Shown here piece after piece: positions 23,463 to 34,769 of a DNA stretch of 64,000 nucleotides. Made by a program: the position numbers and the translations under genes. The stretch lies in contig LUCM01000773.1 of NCBI GenBank assembly GCA_008360955.1, positions 295,526 to 359,525 of the forward strand, written 5' to 3'. The DNA comes from Fasciolopsis buskii. Lineage: Eukaryota; Platyhelminthes; Trematoda; Plagiorchiida; Fasciolidae. A model generated the notes under the pieces. The model had not been told where the DNA came from and did no database searches. It worked only from the letters and a program-made list of their open reading frames with translations. Within the stretch, counting starts at the first letter, position 1, and the number at the start of each line of letters is the position of its first letter.

Positions 23463-25504
23463 TTTGGAATCACTCTAGCTATTGTGTTACCACGGTTATT
23501 CTTGTAAATATGATATGATATGATCAAAGCTTCCAGTGGGTAGCTGAAAGTCTAGGGGTCGACCTTGATATTGGTATTCGAACTTTATTCAACGGCAAAA
23601 GTGGAGGGCGCACATGTTCGCCATAGTTGTGTACGATTTCTTCCATCGGAGACTGTTTTCCTCGGCATGGCAATTTCAAGAGGGTGGTTGTAAATGCTCA
23701 GAATAATGCGCGGCGACTCGGTACGAATAAATCCGGTCAAAATGCATCAAACCATAGCTTATTAGGTCTCACTGCCAAAGATTTATTGCACATTGTGACA
23801 CAGTGAGATCCCTTCCTATTGTACGAATAAAAAAAACCACGGTTAAGACGGAAACGAAAGAATTCGAAGGTGCTCATTGTTTGAATTTAAATTTTTTGAA
23901 CTCTACATCAAATATTCGAATTGCAAACCCATAGAACTACTCAGAGTATATTAGAAAATTTGATTCGATTGGCATCAGGGGACGACAATCAGAAGCGTTG
24001 TTTGCTTAAACTTGCAAATTGCTACCAAGAAGGAGTGAGAAATAGGCAAATATTTGAAACGGCAAAATCCCCCATATGTGTTCATTGATGAAAACACCTG
24101 TCATATTTTGGTCTCATGATGATGTTTCCTGATTGCTCGCATCTCGTAATTGTCGCATAAGCTGAATGTCTAGGGAGCTAAGTCTTATAGGTATACGGGG
24201 TACTCGTTCTAGAAACCTGGCCTGCATGATATTTGGAGGGTGGTGCGTTGAATCAATATGGTTGTTGCAGATGAGTTGTATCCGTCAGTCAAAGTCGATA
24301 TTTTATCATTCAGTTATTAGGGATTACAAATCGTGGCATTTTAACGACCGTTTACGTCACTTTTCATGTGTGACTAATGTGGAGGCATGTCAAAGATTGT
24401 TCGCTGGCCCACTTTGTTGAGGCATTTTAAGAAGTAAGCTCAAATAGTGGACTAGACCTGAGTGAGAAATATCAAATGCATTTAACTACAATAGGGACTG
24501 GGAAACACCGGATATCCGTTGGTTTAATTCACATTCGACGGTCGTGATCAAGATAACCTAATGGTCTGAAATTGCTTGTCCGTTTAATAGAAAGTGACTG
24601 GTATGATCCCGGTAGGCTATGATGACTTCGGGATGTAAAAACGCATGTGTTGAGTATGTTGATACAAAAGTGGGACGAATACAACTTAATAATCTAGTTA
24701 AATGAACTAGAATATTTCGAAATCCTAGCCAAAATATAACTTGTTAAGTACAAGTTGTACTTCATATCATTGGAACCTTTCGAAACACAAGAATCAGGAC
24801 CGAATTTCCAATCCGTTTACTCAAGTTTTCATTGACAACCCTAGCTTTTCTATAATTAGTAGCCAGCACCGTTAGCCTTTTTCCATTGCCGGTTGTGGTT
24901 TGATCTATGGACTTTTCCAAACTGTTTGTCTTAACTCCCCTTATTGCTAATATATCTTGCGAAGAACACGTTGGATGTTTTCACAACGACTAAACAGATC
25001 ACAACAACTGATCATCTTCTCTACACAATAATGACTTAATCGTTCTACTACGTAGCTCATAAAAGCTGACGATACAGACTGCTATAGCTCAACTTGGACT
25101 CAGATAAACCGATATCTGGATGGGCTAGAACAGTGACCATGAAACTAAGGCTCCGGAAAGCAAAAACAGATTTGTGGGATACGACATACAAAGTTCAGAA
25201 GATACTGACTAAATTGGTACTCATAAATTTTATTTGAACTAGTCACCGGCACTAAATACAATCAGTAGTCTCTCTGCGTTTCATACTCTGTGCCATTAAA
25301 TTTGTGCACGGCTTTAAAAAATCCTTTCCAGCATTTCTGAAGACTGGGATGTTTGAGCTACGGGGAAATGAATTTAAAGTCGCTTTCACGGACAGGAAGT
25401 ATATAATATTTAATTCATTCGTATTGCTCACTTTATTGTTGATGCGAAAAGAGTGCAGATCATTTTCAGCTTAGGGCTATCAAGTGGGGGAAGTTGATCT
25501 GCAG

Positions 25505-25580
25505 TGAACATAGGTTCGAACCCATGGCATTCACATCTAAATGTCACGACCTCATCCGCTTGAGGACCACCGGTCAAACG
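25505..25580 (-). repeat. tRNA-derived SINE, family B
   Basis: The minus strand shows GGTGGTCCTCAAGCGGATGA followed by GGTCGTGACATTTAG and the B-box GGGTTCGAACC. It is close in layout to the copy at 23357-23462. Only the tRNA-like head is clear. Confidence 0.58.
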
Positions 25581-26588
25581 TTGGAAATTGGATTTCCGAT
25601 TGAGGTGCTACCAATAGTTCTCGAACATTCGGATTCTGATTAAAGCCGCAGGTCACAAACAGGCAAAATTTTCTTCACTTTCACAATCGCTCAGTCAAAT
25701 CGATCACATTTATGGAATATCATTTTCTTTGCACTTGGTGACTCCGAGGTCAGAAATGAAAATTCGAATTTCCGTAAGTGCATTTGCGATTCCAAGAATT
25801 GCCTGGATGGTACACTCGTCTGTTTATTGAGAAACCATCAAATCTGCTCTCTAAAGTCGTCTATATTTTTTCTTGGTTTTTAACATCGTATTCGACAAAC
25901 ATACCAATATCCTAACCTATAGCTAGCATAATTTCCTGTGCAGTCCCTTACTCCGTGGATTAAAGCTCACGTGAGCTGGGAAGCCTACAGTAACCTTACG
26001 ATTGTCGACACCCTCAATCATTCACCCAGATGGCTGTGGGTTGTGTTTCATGGTCATCGAAATATTGTGTTCTTGAATACAATATTGCAAAAAATATTAT
26101 GGGAATTAGATGAAGTTTTCTAGATTCTGCTCTATTCCTGAGAAAAATTCACTTCTTTAAAATTCAGTGACGTAGTTCACGGATGGTGTTTCAATAAGCT
26201 TTTTTCTTCTTGGAATATGGCGACAGTTCAGTTTTGTCGGTAAAACCGAATTGATTTCCGGATTCATCTCACCAAAGCAGTCTCCCCTCAGTGGTATTGG
26301 TGTGTTAATAGAGTGTAATTTTTTCTACTCTATCCAATACAGGGATATGGATCGATAAGAATGTTTTTCTCTACTCCAGAACATGATTGTTGGACAGGTC
26401 GAGCGTGATATTCGTTTTAGTAGTATTTTGTGAAGAGTCGCTGCTAAAATCCTGTTTTCCATCAACAGGGAACCCGGTCAGTCATATCGCACTGGGTATC
26501 CGGTACGTATATTTTGTCCTGTTTGGCATGATCAAACAAACAAAAGACCATTAATAGAATTACTACGGGCGAGAATTAGTTTACTTAC

Positions 26589-26689
26589 CACTGATCCAAC
26601 AAAGATCAAATAACGACGATACTGTTGGCTTTTGGGAACAACCGCGTGCTCACTGTTGCCGTTGTTTAGTGCGATCTGTGCGTTCCACT
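26589..26689 (-). CDS. GLT1D1: GLT1D1-like exon with a flatworm-side insertion
   Basis: This 101-nt exon has the acceptor ATATAACAG before 26689 and a consensus GTAAGT donor after 26589. Its first two bases complete a Glu codon with the last base of exon 30810-30927, giving FLEWNAQ across the junction, where the human protein has FSAWHQE. The exon ends in RRYLIFVGSV, matching human HLVIVGP, the beta strand that leads to the donor site. Between Trp and the strand there are roughly 16 more residues than in human (NNGNSEHAVVPKSQ and neighbours), probably a loop insertion. It ends in phase 0, as exon 22438-22484 requires. Confidence 0.72.
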
Positions 26690-29600
26690 CTGTTATATTG
26701 AATGAGGCAGAGCAGAGTTGAACAATTTGGACAACTGGGCACAACAAGACAAAATACGTTTGAGCGACAAAAATCACGAACAGACATGATAATCAGATCA
26801 TCTGAAGATCTATTTCTGGCTCATTAGTGAATAGAACTGTCGACGAATCCAGTGAGGGATCCAAAATAATCGAGCATAAGTTGGAACGAGTCGATTACCT
26901 GTAGACTCATTGACCAGATGTTCGCAACTGGCATATTGCACATCAAACCCACGGTTACTTCGTAAGCTTACTAAAGTAAGAAAGACTTTAGATTGTGAAA
27001 CCAGAATATCTTCAGATCCCTGAAAGTCAGTTCCTGCTCACGATTCAAATAACCTATCTACTGACGTTTTCAAGTTGGAGGCCCATCTACAAACCAGAGA
27101 AACGGTTTCTGCCTTCCAAACTTTGTTGATTCGTTATTCAATTTGCCTATAACGGCCGTGTGTGCTCGAACAGTGACATTTTCTCCATATGTTTCCTCCC
27201 TCTTGACATCACTTATTTGCATTTACGTTGCAATTAGGAAACCACAAGTCATTTTTATTAGTCCCTGTTTGTTCACAATGACCCACTTCTGGTCCTATGG
27301 AGATCCAACTAGTGGTTCCCGGATGCAGATGCATCATTTTGGTGTTTGTTTCAACAAGTTAAAACGGTCTTGTAAAATCAATTTGTTGAGTTTTTCTGGA
27401 CTATTCCTCTGTAATTGGCAATGCTTCCCGTTTTGTCCTTTTTTATAAACTTCAGTCTTTCAGTTATTTCATTTATCTCCTCACACGCTTAAAGCCTGTT
27501 TCCTCCAGTAGATATCAATACGCAATGACTGATTATAACTTTCGTCACCAATCTGCTTTTATAGTCGGTCTTAGCAGCATATCCGTTCAGTCAAGTGCAC
27601 GGCTCTGTAACTACACCAAAGATGCCCTGTCCTGCCAAACTATTTATAATCAAATTTCTTATCTTCCTTTGATCGTGCATGCTGACAAATGAATTTTTTC
27701 GTCTTGGGCTTCTTTTAAACACACGTGAATAGTTTCTAACACTTTGTCTCATTCTTCTCATCATATTCAAGACCCGATTAAGTCCCTTGTGGCGTTTTAT
27801 GGAGCCCAATCAAGATGTTGCAGCCAACACCAATTCACGCTGGCCTTGTCATACCGTTGACGGCCTCGGCTGCTTCGAACGGTGATTTTAGTTGTAACTC
27901 GTGCTTTTGTTTCTTCAAGGCTTTGGCCGCCTGACTTGGCTTTTTGGCAGCAACTTGCCATTTGCATCCCAACACTCGTCCAAAATCTTCATTCATTTCT
28001 TCTTGCAATACCATTTTGGGGCAGTTTCAAAACACCTCGTTTGGAAAGAAGGAAGTAATCTTCGAAAACCTCTGGTTTACTCTCGCTGTTCGAACCGCAC
28101 TATGTGACTTCGCACTTGTGTGACTTGGTTGCAAGTCATTCATGATTAAAGCATAAGTGTCCTGGTTGTAGATTTCCACTATGTGAAAAACATTACAATA
28201 TAACTAGCCTGAATATGATACAAATTGGTCAGATTCAAATGATCATCATGCAAATTAAAAGCCTGTCCATTGCAACATAAGAGCACATTCCTAAAACCGA
28301 ATCACTGTTTGTATTGATTGAATCCCTAGGCCGCATGGAGATCCGGTAATATGTGCACTTCCATATAGCTGCACGTTTATACTGGGGTATACACACGTGA
28401 CTAGGTGAATGCGGGTGGCCCGCGTGACTACGTAGTTACGTTTGTGTGATCCAGGTATGAGTGCTGTAGGTCTACTTATTTCCTGCTTTTCAACCCGCCG
28501 TGGACTTGGTATCAAAATTAGTGTCGGCGGCCTGATTGCGAAAGTGTGGAATTTTGTGAGTTTTACGATTACACTCTTACTATATGGCTGTATAACGTAA
28601 GGAGACTAAAGTAGCAAGACAACACGCGCATTTTACGGAGAAATTTCAAGTTTCGATAAACATATTTCGGTTTAAGATGCTTGATCGGTAACAATTAGGG
28701 ATAGCGGGATACCTCGTGACGCGCCTGAGATGGCATTATCCTGCCACAATAGATGTTGTCCACATCAAACTGAGTTTTCTTTGATCCCAAGGTCACTTTA
28801 AATGACGAAATATGACAAGCTGGTGGTTCTATCCACAACTAAACTGGACATACACGTAAAATAATAAGCAAATCATTATCTATAATACATATTCAGTCAT
28901 GTAAAATTGTGTTGTTGACTGGCATTCATGTAACCGTGAACGAAGTTAAAATAACCTGTTGGGTTTGACCATGTGCTGCTCGCCAACAGGGATATGTGGC
29001 ATGGCGTTCAGAGCAGTTTGAGCTGATTTAAGAAAGGTGACTGACGAATAACAAGTAAATGAAACTTGTACAGTAAAATTCAGACGAACTTTTGAGGCAG
29101 ACGAATTGTTCCTAAATTTCTGAAAACCCAAAGACAACAGGCCAAGAGAAAAAAGGTTAAATGTTGAACTGTCGGAACCGGTTAAGAGAGTACTCATACG
29201 ATTCCAACCAACATACAAGTGGATCAAGTTTAAGACATTCTTTACAGCTAAATGGTAACCTCTAACATACAAAGTTACAATTTTTATCGCATCCGCAACA
29301 CCTGAAGGTGATTTCGTTGTCTTAGATAGCTGACCGACATCTCTGCTAGTGGGAAAAGTGAGTCCGAATTCCCATACAATGAGACGTTGAATAGATCCGT
29401 GCGAACAAATTCTAAATAACTTCAGTGAACCCATTTACTATTGGCCTGATGCGCGGAAGAACATTGCTGAACTTTCGATAATGGTTCAACTGTGCTACGG
29501 AGTGCCACTTCTGTGAACGGAGAATCACAGCTATCCTTTCTTCAAGGGAAAAGCTGATTGGTGATTGGTGTATCAGAGAACTAAATGATCTTTTCTTCAT

Positions 29601-30809
29601 GCAATTCCGTAAACTGGACAGCGGTCCATGGTGGTAAGATAGCTTTTCATGCAGCTAATCCCATCAAATCGTGGACACTTTATGATAACACCAGGACAAT
29701 AGGCAGACGTAGTTATAATTCAGAAAAATACCTCAACAAAATTGTCTGTAGTCTATCATTCAAACCATCATTCGCATGAGAAAGGATCTAGGGCCTACGA
29801 AACAAATTGAAATAATCCCTCCAATATGACTGGAACAAAGTCAAAGCTGAAATATTTTTGATTTCACTCGTAGAATATCTGAAGCATGTGCTCTAGTCAT
29901 CAACAATAAGGACCATTGTTTTTATCTAGAAAATGGATTTCTCTGATCATCTAGGGTGAGTTTAGCCGCGCTTAGTGTCATTTAGGCGCCTTATAAGGGG
30001 TCAAACATTAATTAGTACAGTAGTTCTAAATTTGTTTACTTTTATTTGTGTCTGTAGCTTCTCAGACGTTGTGAGACGGCTTTATTGATAGAGTTCATAA
30101 ATAACCAATCTTCCGATTATCGTTGGCAGTCTTCTTCAAGACAGTTTTCTCAAACAAATGATCGTGGTCATAACCTAACTGGTTTCCCAAGATTATGCGT
30201 TTGTTTGCGAATTCGTGTTTTGGTTGTCATGCCGTCGGGTGCGTGTGTCCATTTGGATGGGTGAGTAGGGAATTATTTCTGTTTATTTAGAAAGTGAAGG
30301 AAAAGGTGGCTGGATTTTCATTCTCACTGTAATTGTCAGCTGACGTCAAGAATTTGCTATTGGTGACATTGGGTTTTTACCAAAGACCACAATTCCATCC
30401 ATGTGCTGAAAAGTCCCACCCAGTCGCTGTTGTTGGTACAGGGAGATTTTGGTCTGATTTGCAAGGTTTCCGCTCACAAGCGTTCAATGTATGCGCGGAA
30501 TCCACGCTAAAAAACCTTGGTATTATGGTGATCTCCAGTACTGTTCAGTTCTAGCGTGGAGAGTTAACTTTGAGTTGCGTTCTAACTTCGGTAAAGGTGA
30601 ACTCTCCATTGGCCGGGTCTACTGTTTTCGTTCGCGCTCTGTTATCAAGTTTGAACAGTCTACCAAACAGTTGTTCGTGAACCTTTGCGATTCTAATTGC
30701 TAGCATCAAGTTATTTCCCAAGTGTTCCATGGACTTAGTTAGTCAAATATGAAACTCTTACTTTGTCAAAGTGATCTAAATAAAGCCAGTGGGATAGTAA
30801 ACCACTCAC
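26690..30809 (-). other. Intron of the GLT1D1-like gene
   Basis: The intron is about 4.1 kb. It contains the longest uninterrupted ATG frame of the window, 162 codons on the minus strand at 28946-29434. That frame has no recognised domain; about 0.3 frames this long are expected by chance, so it is not annotated as a gene. A GC-rich patch near 28405-28435 has a small GCGGG/CCCGC hairpin flanked by two CGTGACTA words. No mobile element is recognised. Confidence 0.5.
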
Positions 30810-30927
30810 CCAGAAATGGTTGATACACATATTGCGGGTCTTTCACAGGTCTCAGTCGGCCGACAACCAGAAAGAACGAGTGCACACGAGTACCAACTTT
30901 CGCGTTCAACCACTCCAAACTTTCTTT
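30810..30927 (-). CDS. GLT1D1: GLT1D1-like exon: GRLRPVKDP strand of the donor domain
   Basis: The donor is a consensus GTGAGT after 30810. The acceptor is most simply CACTACAG before 30927 (118 nt, phase 0 to 1), but an upstream AAATAG at about 30965 would extend the same open frame. The peptide contains VHSFFLVVGRLRPVKDPQYV, which matches human LHIFLLICGLRQVKDPLYLV almost residue for residue. This is the first strand of the C-terminal Rossmann domain of GT4-type enzymes; the basic residues after the Gly contact donor phosphates in relatives. The exon joins to 26589-26689 in the correct phase. Confidence 0.8.
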
Positions 30928-31879
30928 CTGTAGTGTCAGGATCCTTTCCAAATGAATGTTCACAGCTATTTGGGAATTGAAAATTTGGCACCAGTGAGTA
31001 CAGATATGCAGCTTCATTTTACACATCGGTCTTTGTGGCAGTTGAATGAGGTAACCATCGCTATGTGCTACTTAAAGTATCTCAAGGCATTGTTAGGTGA
31101 CCGTTTGTTGTCATCTGAAACTAGCGATCATCAGTCATGCAATAACCTATCAGATTAAGAATAGGAAGAAATCGTCGTTGCCCGTAAGTCCCGTCGAGCG
31201 AATCGGAACATCCATCGAAATGCGAATTGCTTTGGAGCATCTGGTTTTCTTCTGCAGTCTCAATGTACACAACGCTTTGGCGGATGGCTCACAAATACGT
31301 CTGTTGTGGGAAGATATGCGTAGATTGTCGCACTAGTGACAATAACATGGTTGTAGGAAAACCTCATTCATGCAGACTCCAGGGCCCGGTCTTTCCGAAA
31401 AAAACAAAGAGTTCTAACAACTCATTGACGAGAAAAATATATTATGATATATTTTACTACGATTTTATAATTACGATCAAAAATTGAACAAATAATTGTC
31501 GCTATTTTCAGGCGTTTTTCACGTCAAGTGTGCGGCTCGCTGATCTGGTCAGGTAGCAAAGAGTTTGTATTCAATGTTGAATTTTCCAACCACTAAGGCT
31601 GTTTCAGTCTAATCAAAATGATAATGAGCACTGACAGACTACAAATTGGATGAAATTTTTCACCATGTGGTATCGACGCTCGACTCATTATAAATAAACT
31701 ATTGAGGCAATATGCATCCGTTTCCTCGTGTGTGAGATTATCATCAGTGTGCCCGAAGTCGTTCACAAACCCAGGACGAATGACTGTGAGTCGAACACCA
31801 TAGCTACTGGGTTATGCTGGTTGGCTTCCGAAAGTCCATTGAATTTCATCACATTAGGCTGCATTGCAGATGAACTCGG

Positions 31880-31965
31880 ACGAAGATGAAACAGTTGTGC
31901 AGTGTTTCACTGGTTTCTCGCTGGTGACGTGTTCCCTGATATCACATGATGTACAAACAAGTTTA
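31880..31965 (+). repeat. SINE family A, 3' body only
   Basis: It contains GATGAAACAGTTGTGCAGTG, then GTTTCTCGCTGGTGACG and a tail GATATCACATGATG. These blocks align with the copies at 44357, 47284 and 51830. The tRNA-like head is not evident here. Confidence 0.55.
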
Positions 31966-32358
31966 GTCATTATGTCTGTGTAATCGAAAAATGCGATCAG
32001 AACAAAGTCGCTCTCGATAGTACAGCAGTTAAGTGCAGTAACTAGTTTCGGGAGAGGACGAAATGCTGTCCGTTAGTCCGTTCATCAGTCCGTCGGGTAT
32101 CACAGTCCATCTCGAAGACTCATTCAAGCTGGAGTAGTACAGTGAAACAGTGACAACGTCAACCTCAATCCATAAAGATGAAAAATGAGACTGCAAAGAC
32201 GATATCATGCTTCCCACATCTTTACCAGAAGTAATTCACGTGCGGCTGTTTTCACACGAAACTGCATAGGTGAATTGCCCTTTCGGGAACAGCCAACTCC
32301 ATTCTCGACCAGAATGACGCAGGTGACAGTCGGGCTGACGAAAACCTCCTCCACGTCT

Positions 32359-32359
32359 C

Positions 32360-32392
<33 letters not shown>

Positions 32393-32427
32393 AATAATAA
32401 TAATAATAACAATATTAATAATAATAA
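32359..32427 (+). repeat. Compound microsatellite, CAA then AAT
   Basis: About ten CAA units run directly into about seven AAT units and further imperfect AAT triplets. In one frame it reads as poly-Gln, which creates a spurious open frame. No gene context supports translation. Confidence 0.95.
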
Positions 32428-34726
32428 CGCAGTCGGATAGGAGCATACAGTTTTGGATGATAACTTTAAAATCAGATGCCAACATGGAAAAACTCGGGTG
32501 ACTGAGTGTCAGCCCAGGGTTAAGTGAGTGGAGTGTTCCGGCAACTACCAGACATACTGCCACTGGCCGCAACTACTTCACTTTGGGGCCTCATTTCGAA
32601 ATGATTTTATAACTGCTCGGAATAGTTTGAAAGCAAATCTTCCTAACACAAGATATGGCTAGCGCCTATGCGTGTGTGAGCTAGCATGTTACGAGGGGGG
32701 ACATACCAACACAGCCAGGTTATGACCGATAACCTTTGTTGCATGCATGAAGCCTAAATGCAATGTCCGGTTCACGACCCATATCTCAAAATAGATTTTG
32801 CACTAGGGAAGGGGTTGAGAGGGCAAATATGACCTCGAAAATTGGAACACCAGAGAACCAAGTGAGTTCGACAAATATGGTAACAGGTCGGGTTACAGCG
32901 AGTTGTCCGCCATCATAATTCACATAATGGGTGCATCACATACAGACCCATGCCAATGAAATCACACTAAGCCGATATGATGATACTTTCAAATGAATTC
33001 GACATAAGTTTGGAAAAAATTTGCAAACATTATGACGTGACCAAGCGCTATCCGCACATGTGGGCAGTAGTCTCGAATACCGTGACAATTTTACTTACTA
33101 ATCCTTTGATATGGCAGTATCGCACGCTGATACGAATAGACGAAGGCAGACAAATGTTAGATTAAACCAAACTAATCAATTCATTGCGGTTTTTGAATTG
33201 GTCATGCAGGGCTAAGGCAATGCAGCGCGTAATACGTCTTCCTTATTTTATTTCTTCGTTGCAAAGCGTAAACTATCGCCGATTTAAGGGACAGCAATAT
33301 CCGTCGTTAACCAAATTAGCCTCAACGAGCCAAACCCTGTAGGAACCGGAAACGTAGTGTCAGTAAACGCAAATAACGTTGGCTAGTGTTTTGTTTTTAC
33401 AGTTCAGAATATAAACAACATTTTGGCCGTCTGAATCGCAGTGGTGAATGAATTGAGTGACTTTTATCTAACTGTTTCGCAGTGCGAGGGAAAACCCCCG
33501 GTCGCTTGACCAGAGATTTCATCCACTCTACAACCACTAATACGGCGCCGGTTTTAAAAAGACGAGTGAATCAAATGCCTATCACACGTTCGTTTCATCC
33601 CCGCCTAAGACCACTGCATATTTTGAGCGTTAGTTTACGCGCGTAAACAACCCCGATTGTGATGAAAACGGTCGTTTGTATTGATGCGTGTGAATTCGTG
33701 ATTATTTTTGAGAAAGCGCATTAGCTTTCTGTTTTCACGTTAGCATGCTGCTTAGTCTTGTGCAGAGCTTTTTCGTTAACTTTTCCTCTTCCTCTATTCT
33801 GCCACAGTTAATCAAGTCCTGAGGTATCAATCGATAAATTGTTCCAAACAAAGCTTGGGTCGATTTCCGTATTATTTTCCTCCTCGACGTTGCTAACTAG
33901 CTGCCTGACTGACTAACGACACAATCGATAATTCTGTGAGAGATTACGGTATTTGTATAATGCTTTTTACATAAATCTTTTATCGTAACAAGTGAGTGCA
34001 TATTCGCCTGAAACAGACTACACATACAAACACACAAACTTATGCTCGCATCATGAGCAGATCGCCATGGTTGCACTTGAAAATCAACGTCAACTGACGG
34101 ATTGATTATCTGTCAGGCGGTGCAAACTAAATTAGACAAAAATAAACAACGAATTGCTCGTCACTGTCTGCGTTTGAAAATAAACAAGTTCTTTGTCCCC
34201 TCCCCCACTGGTTTGATATAGGAAAAGGACATGGAGACAAGGTTTTTCGACAAAATTCATTCCGAAATGTAATCTGCAAGGTTTCTGTACACGCAAAGTC
34301 TTTAGTACTTCGACAAAAAAGAACCAGTTCACAAGCTTAGTCGGTAATCCTACACAAATATTTGAAGCACTCAGATCCACTTGTCTGTACTATTCTGTGG
34401 CCGCAGGTTTCGGAGCGACGGTGTAAACCTACCCTTGATATGTCCTCTGTGCATGAAAATTCTTATATTACATTTAAATTTCAGTTTGTCGACTTTAACA
34501 CACAGATGATTAAGAACACTCAACTGAAAACTCCTGACTTGTGTTTTTGTCTACGAACTACGTGCTTTCTAGGTTCAAGTCTCCCTAGTTGGTTTACACT
34601 GACTAAAACAATTAAAGCACTATCGTAGTTCCCCTTAATCTTCAGCGATGTACTTACTTCTATCCCTTTTGTAATCGCTCAGAATCTTAGTTTAGTTAAG
34701 TGTTCGATCACGTTCATCTCACTCAC

Positions 34727-34769
34727 TGATTTCCGGCTTACGAGGTCTGCAAATGTGAACATTCGCGCC
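34727..34769 (-). CDS. GLT1D1: Tentative GLT1D1-like mini-exon
   Basis: This 43-nt block lies between CCGATACAG and GTGAGT. Its first base completes the AA left by exon 55124-55334 to a Lys codon and it ends in phase 0. The peptide ARMFTFADLVSRKS could correspond to human ARFAVAFTESMKEM, the helix that follows the GGTD exon. Phase, strand and position fit; the sequence match is weak and several other short blocks fit by phase alone, so this is a suggestion only. Confidence 0.25.

Larger units (their letters stand above)
22485..26588 (-). other. Intron of the GLT1D1-like gene with two SINE copies
   Basis: The intron is about 4.1 kb. It carries reverse-oriented copies of a tRNA-headed SINE at 23357-23462 and 25505-25580. 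The rest shows short frames without motifs. Nothing else is recognised. Confidence 0.55.
30928..34726 (-). other. Intron of the GLT1D1-like gene
   Basis: It holds a family A SINE tail (31880-31965) and a compound CAA/AAT microsatellite (32359-32427). The rest has only short, unremarkable frames. The part of the protein just before exon 30810-30927 (the segment ending in a Gln-rich turn in human) should be encoded near here or further upstream and was not found with confidence. Confidence 0.45.
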
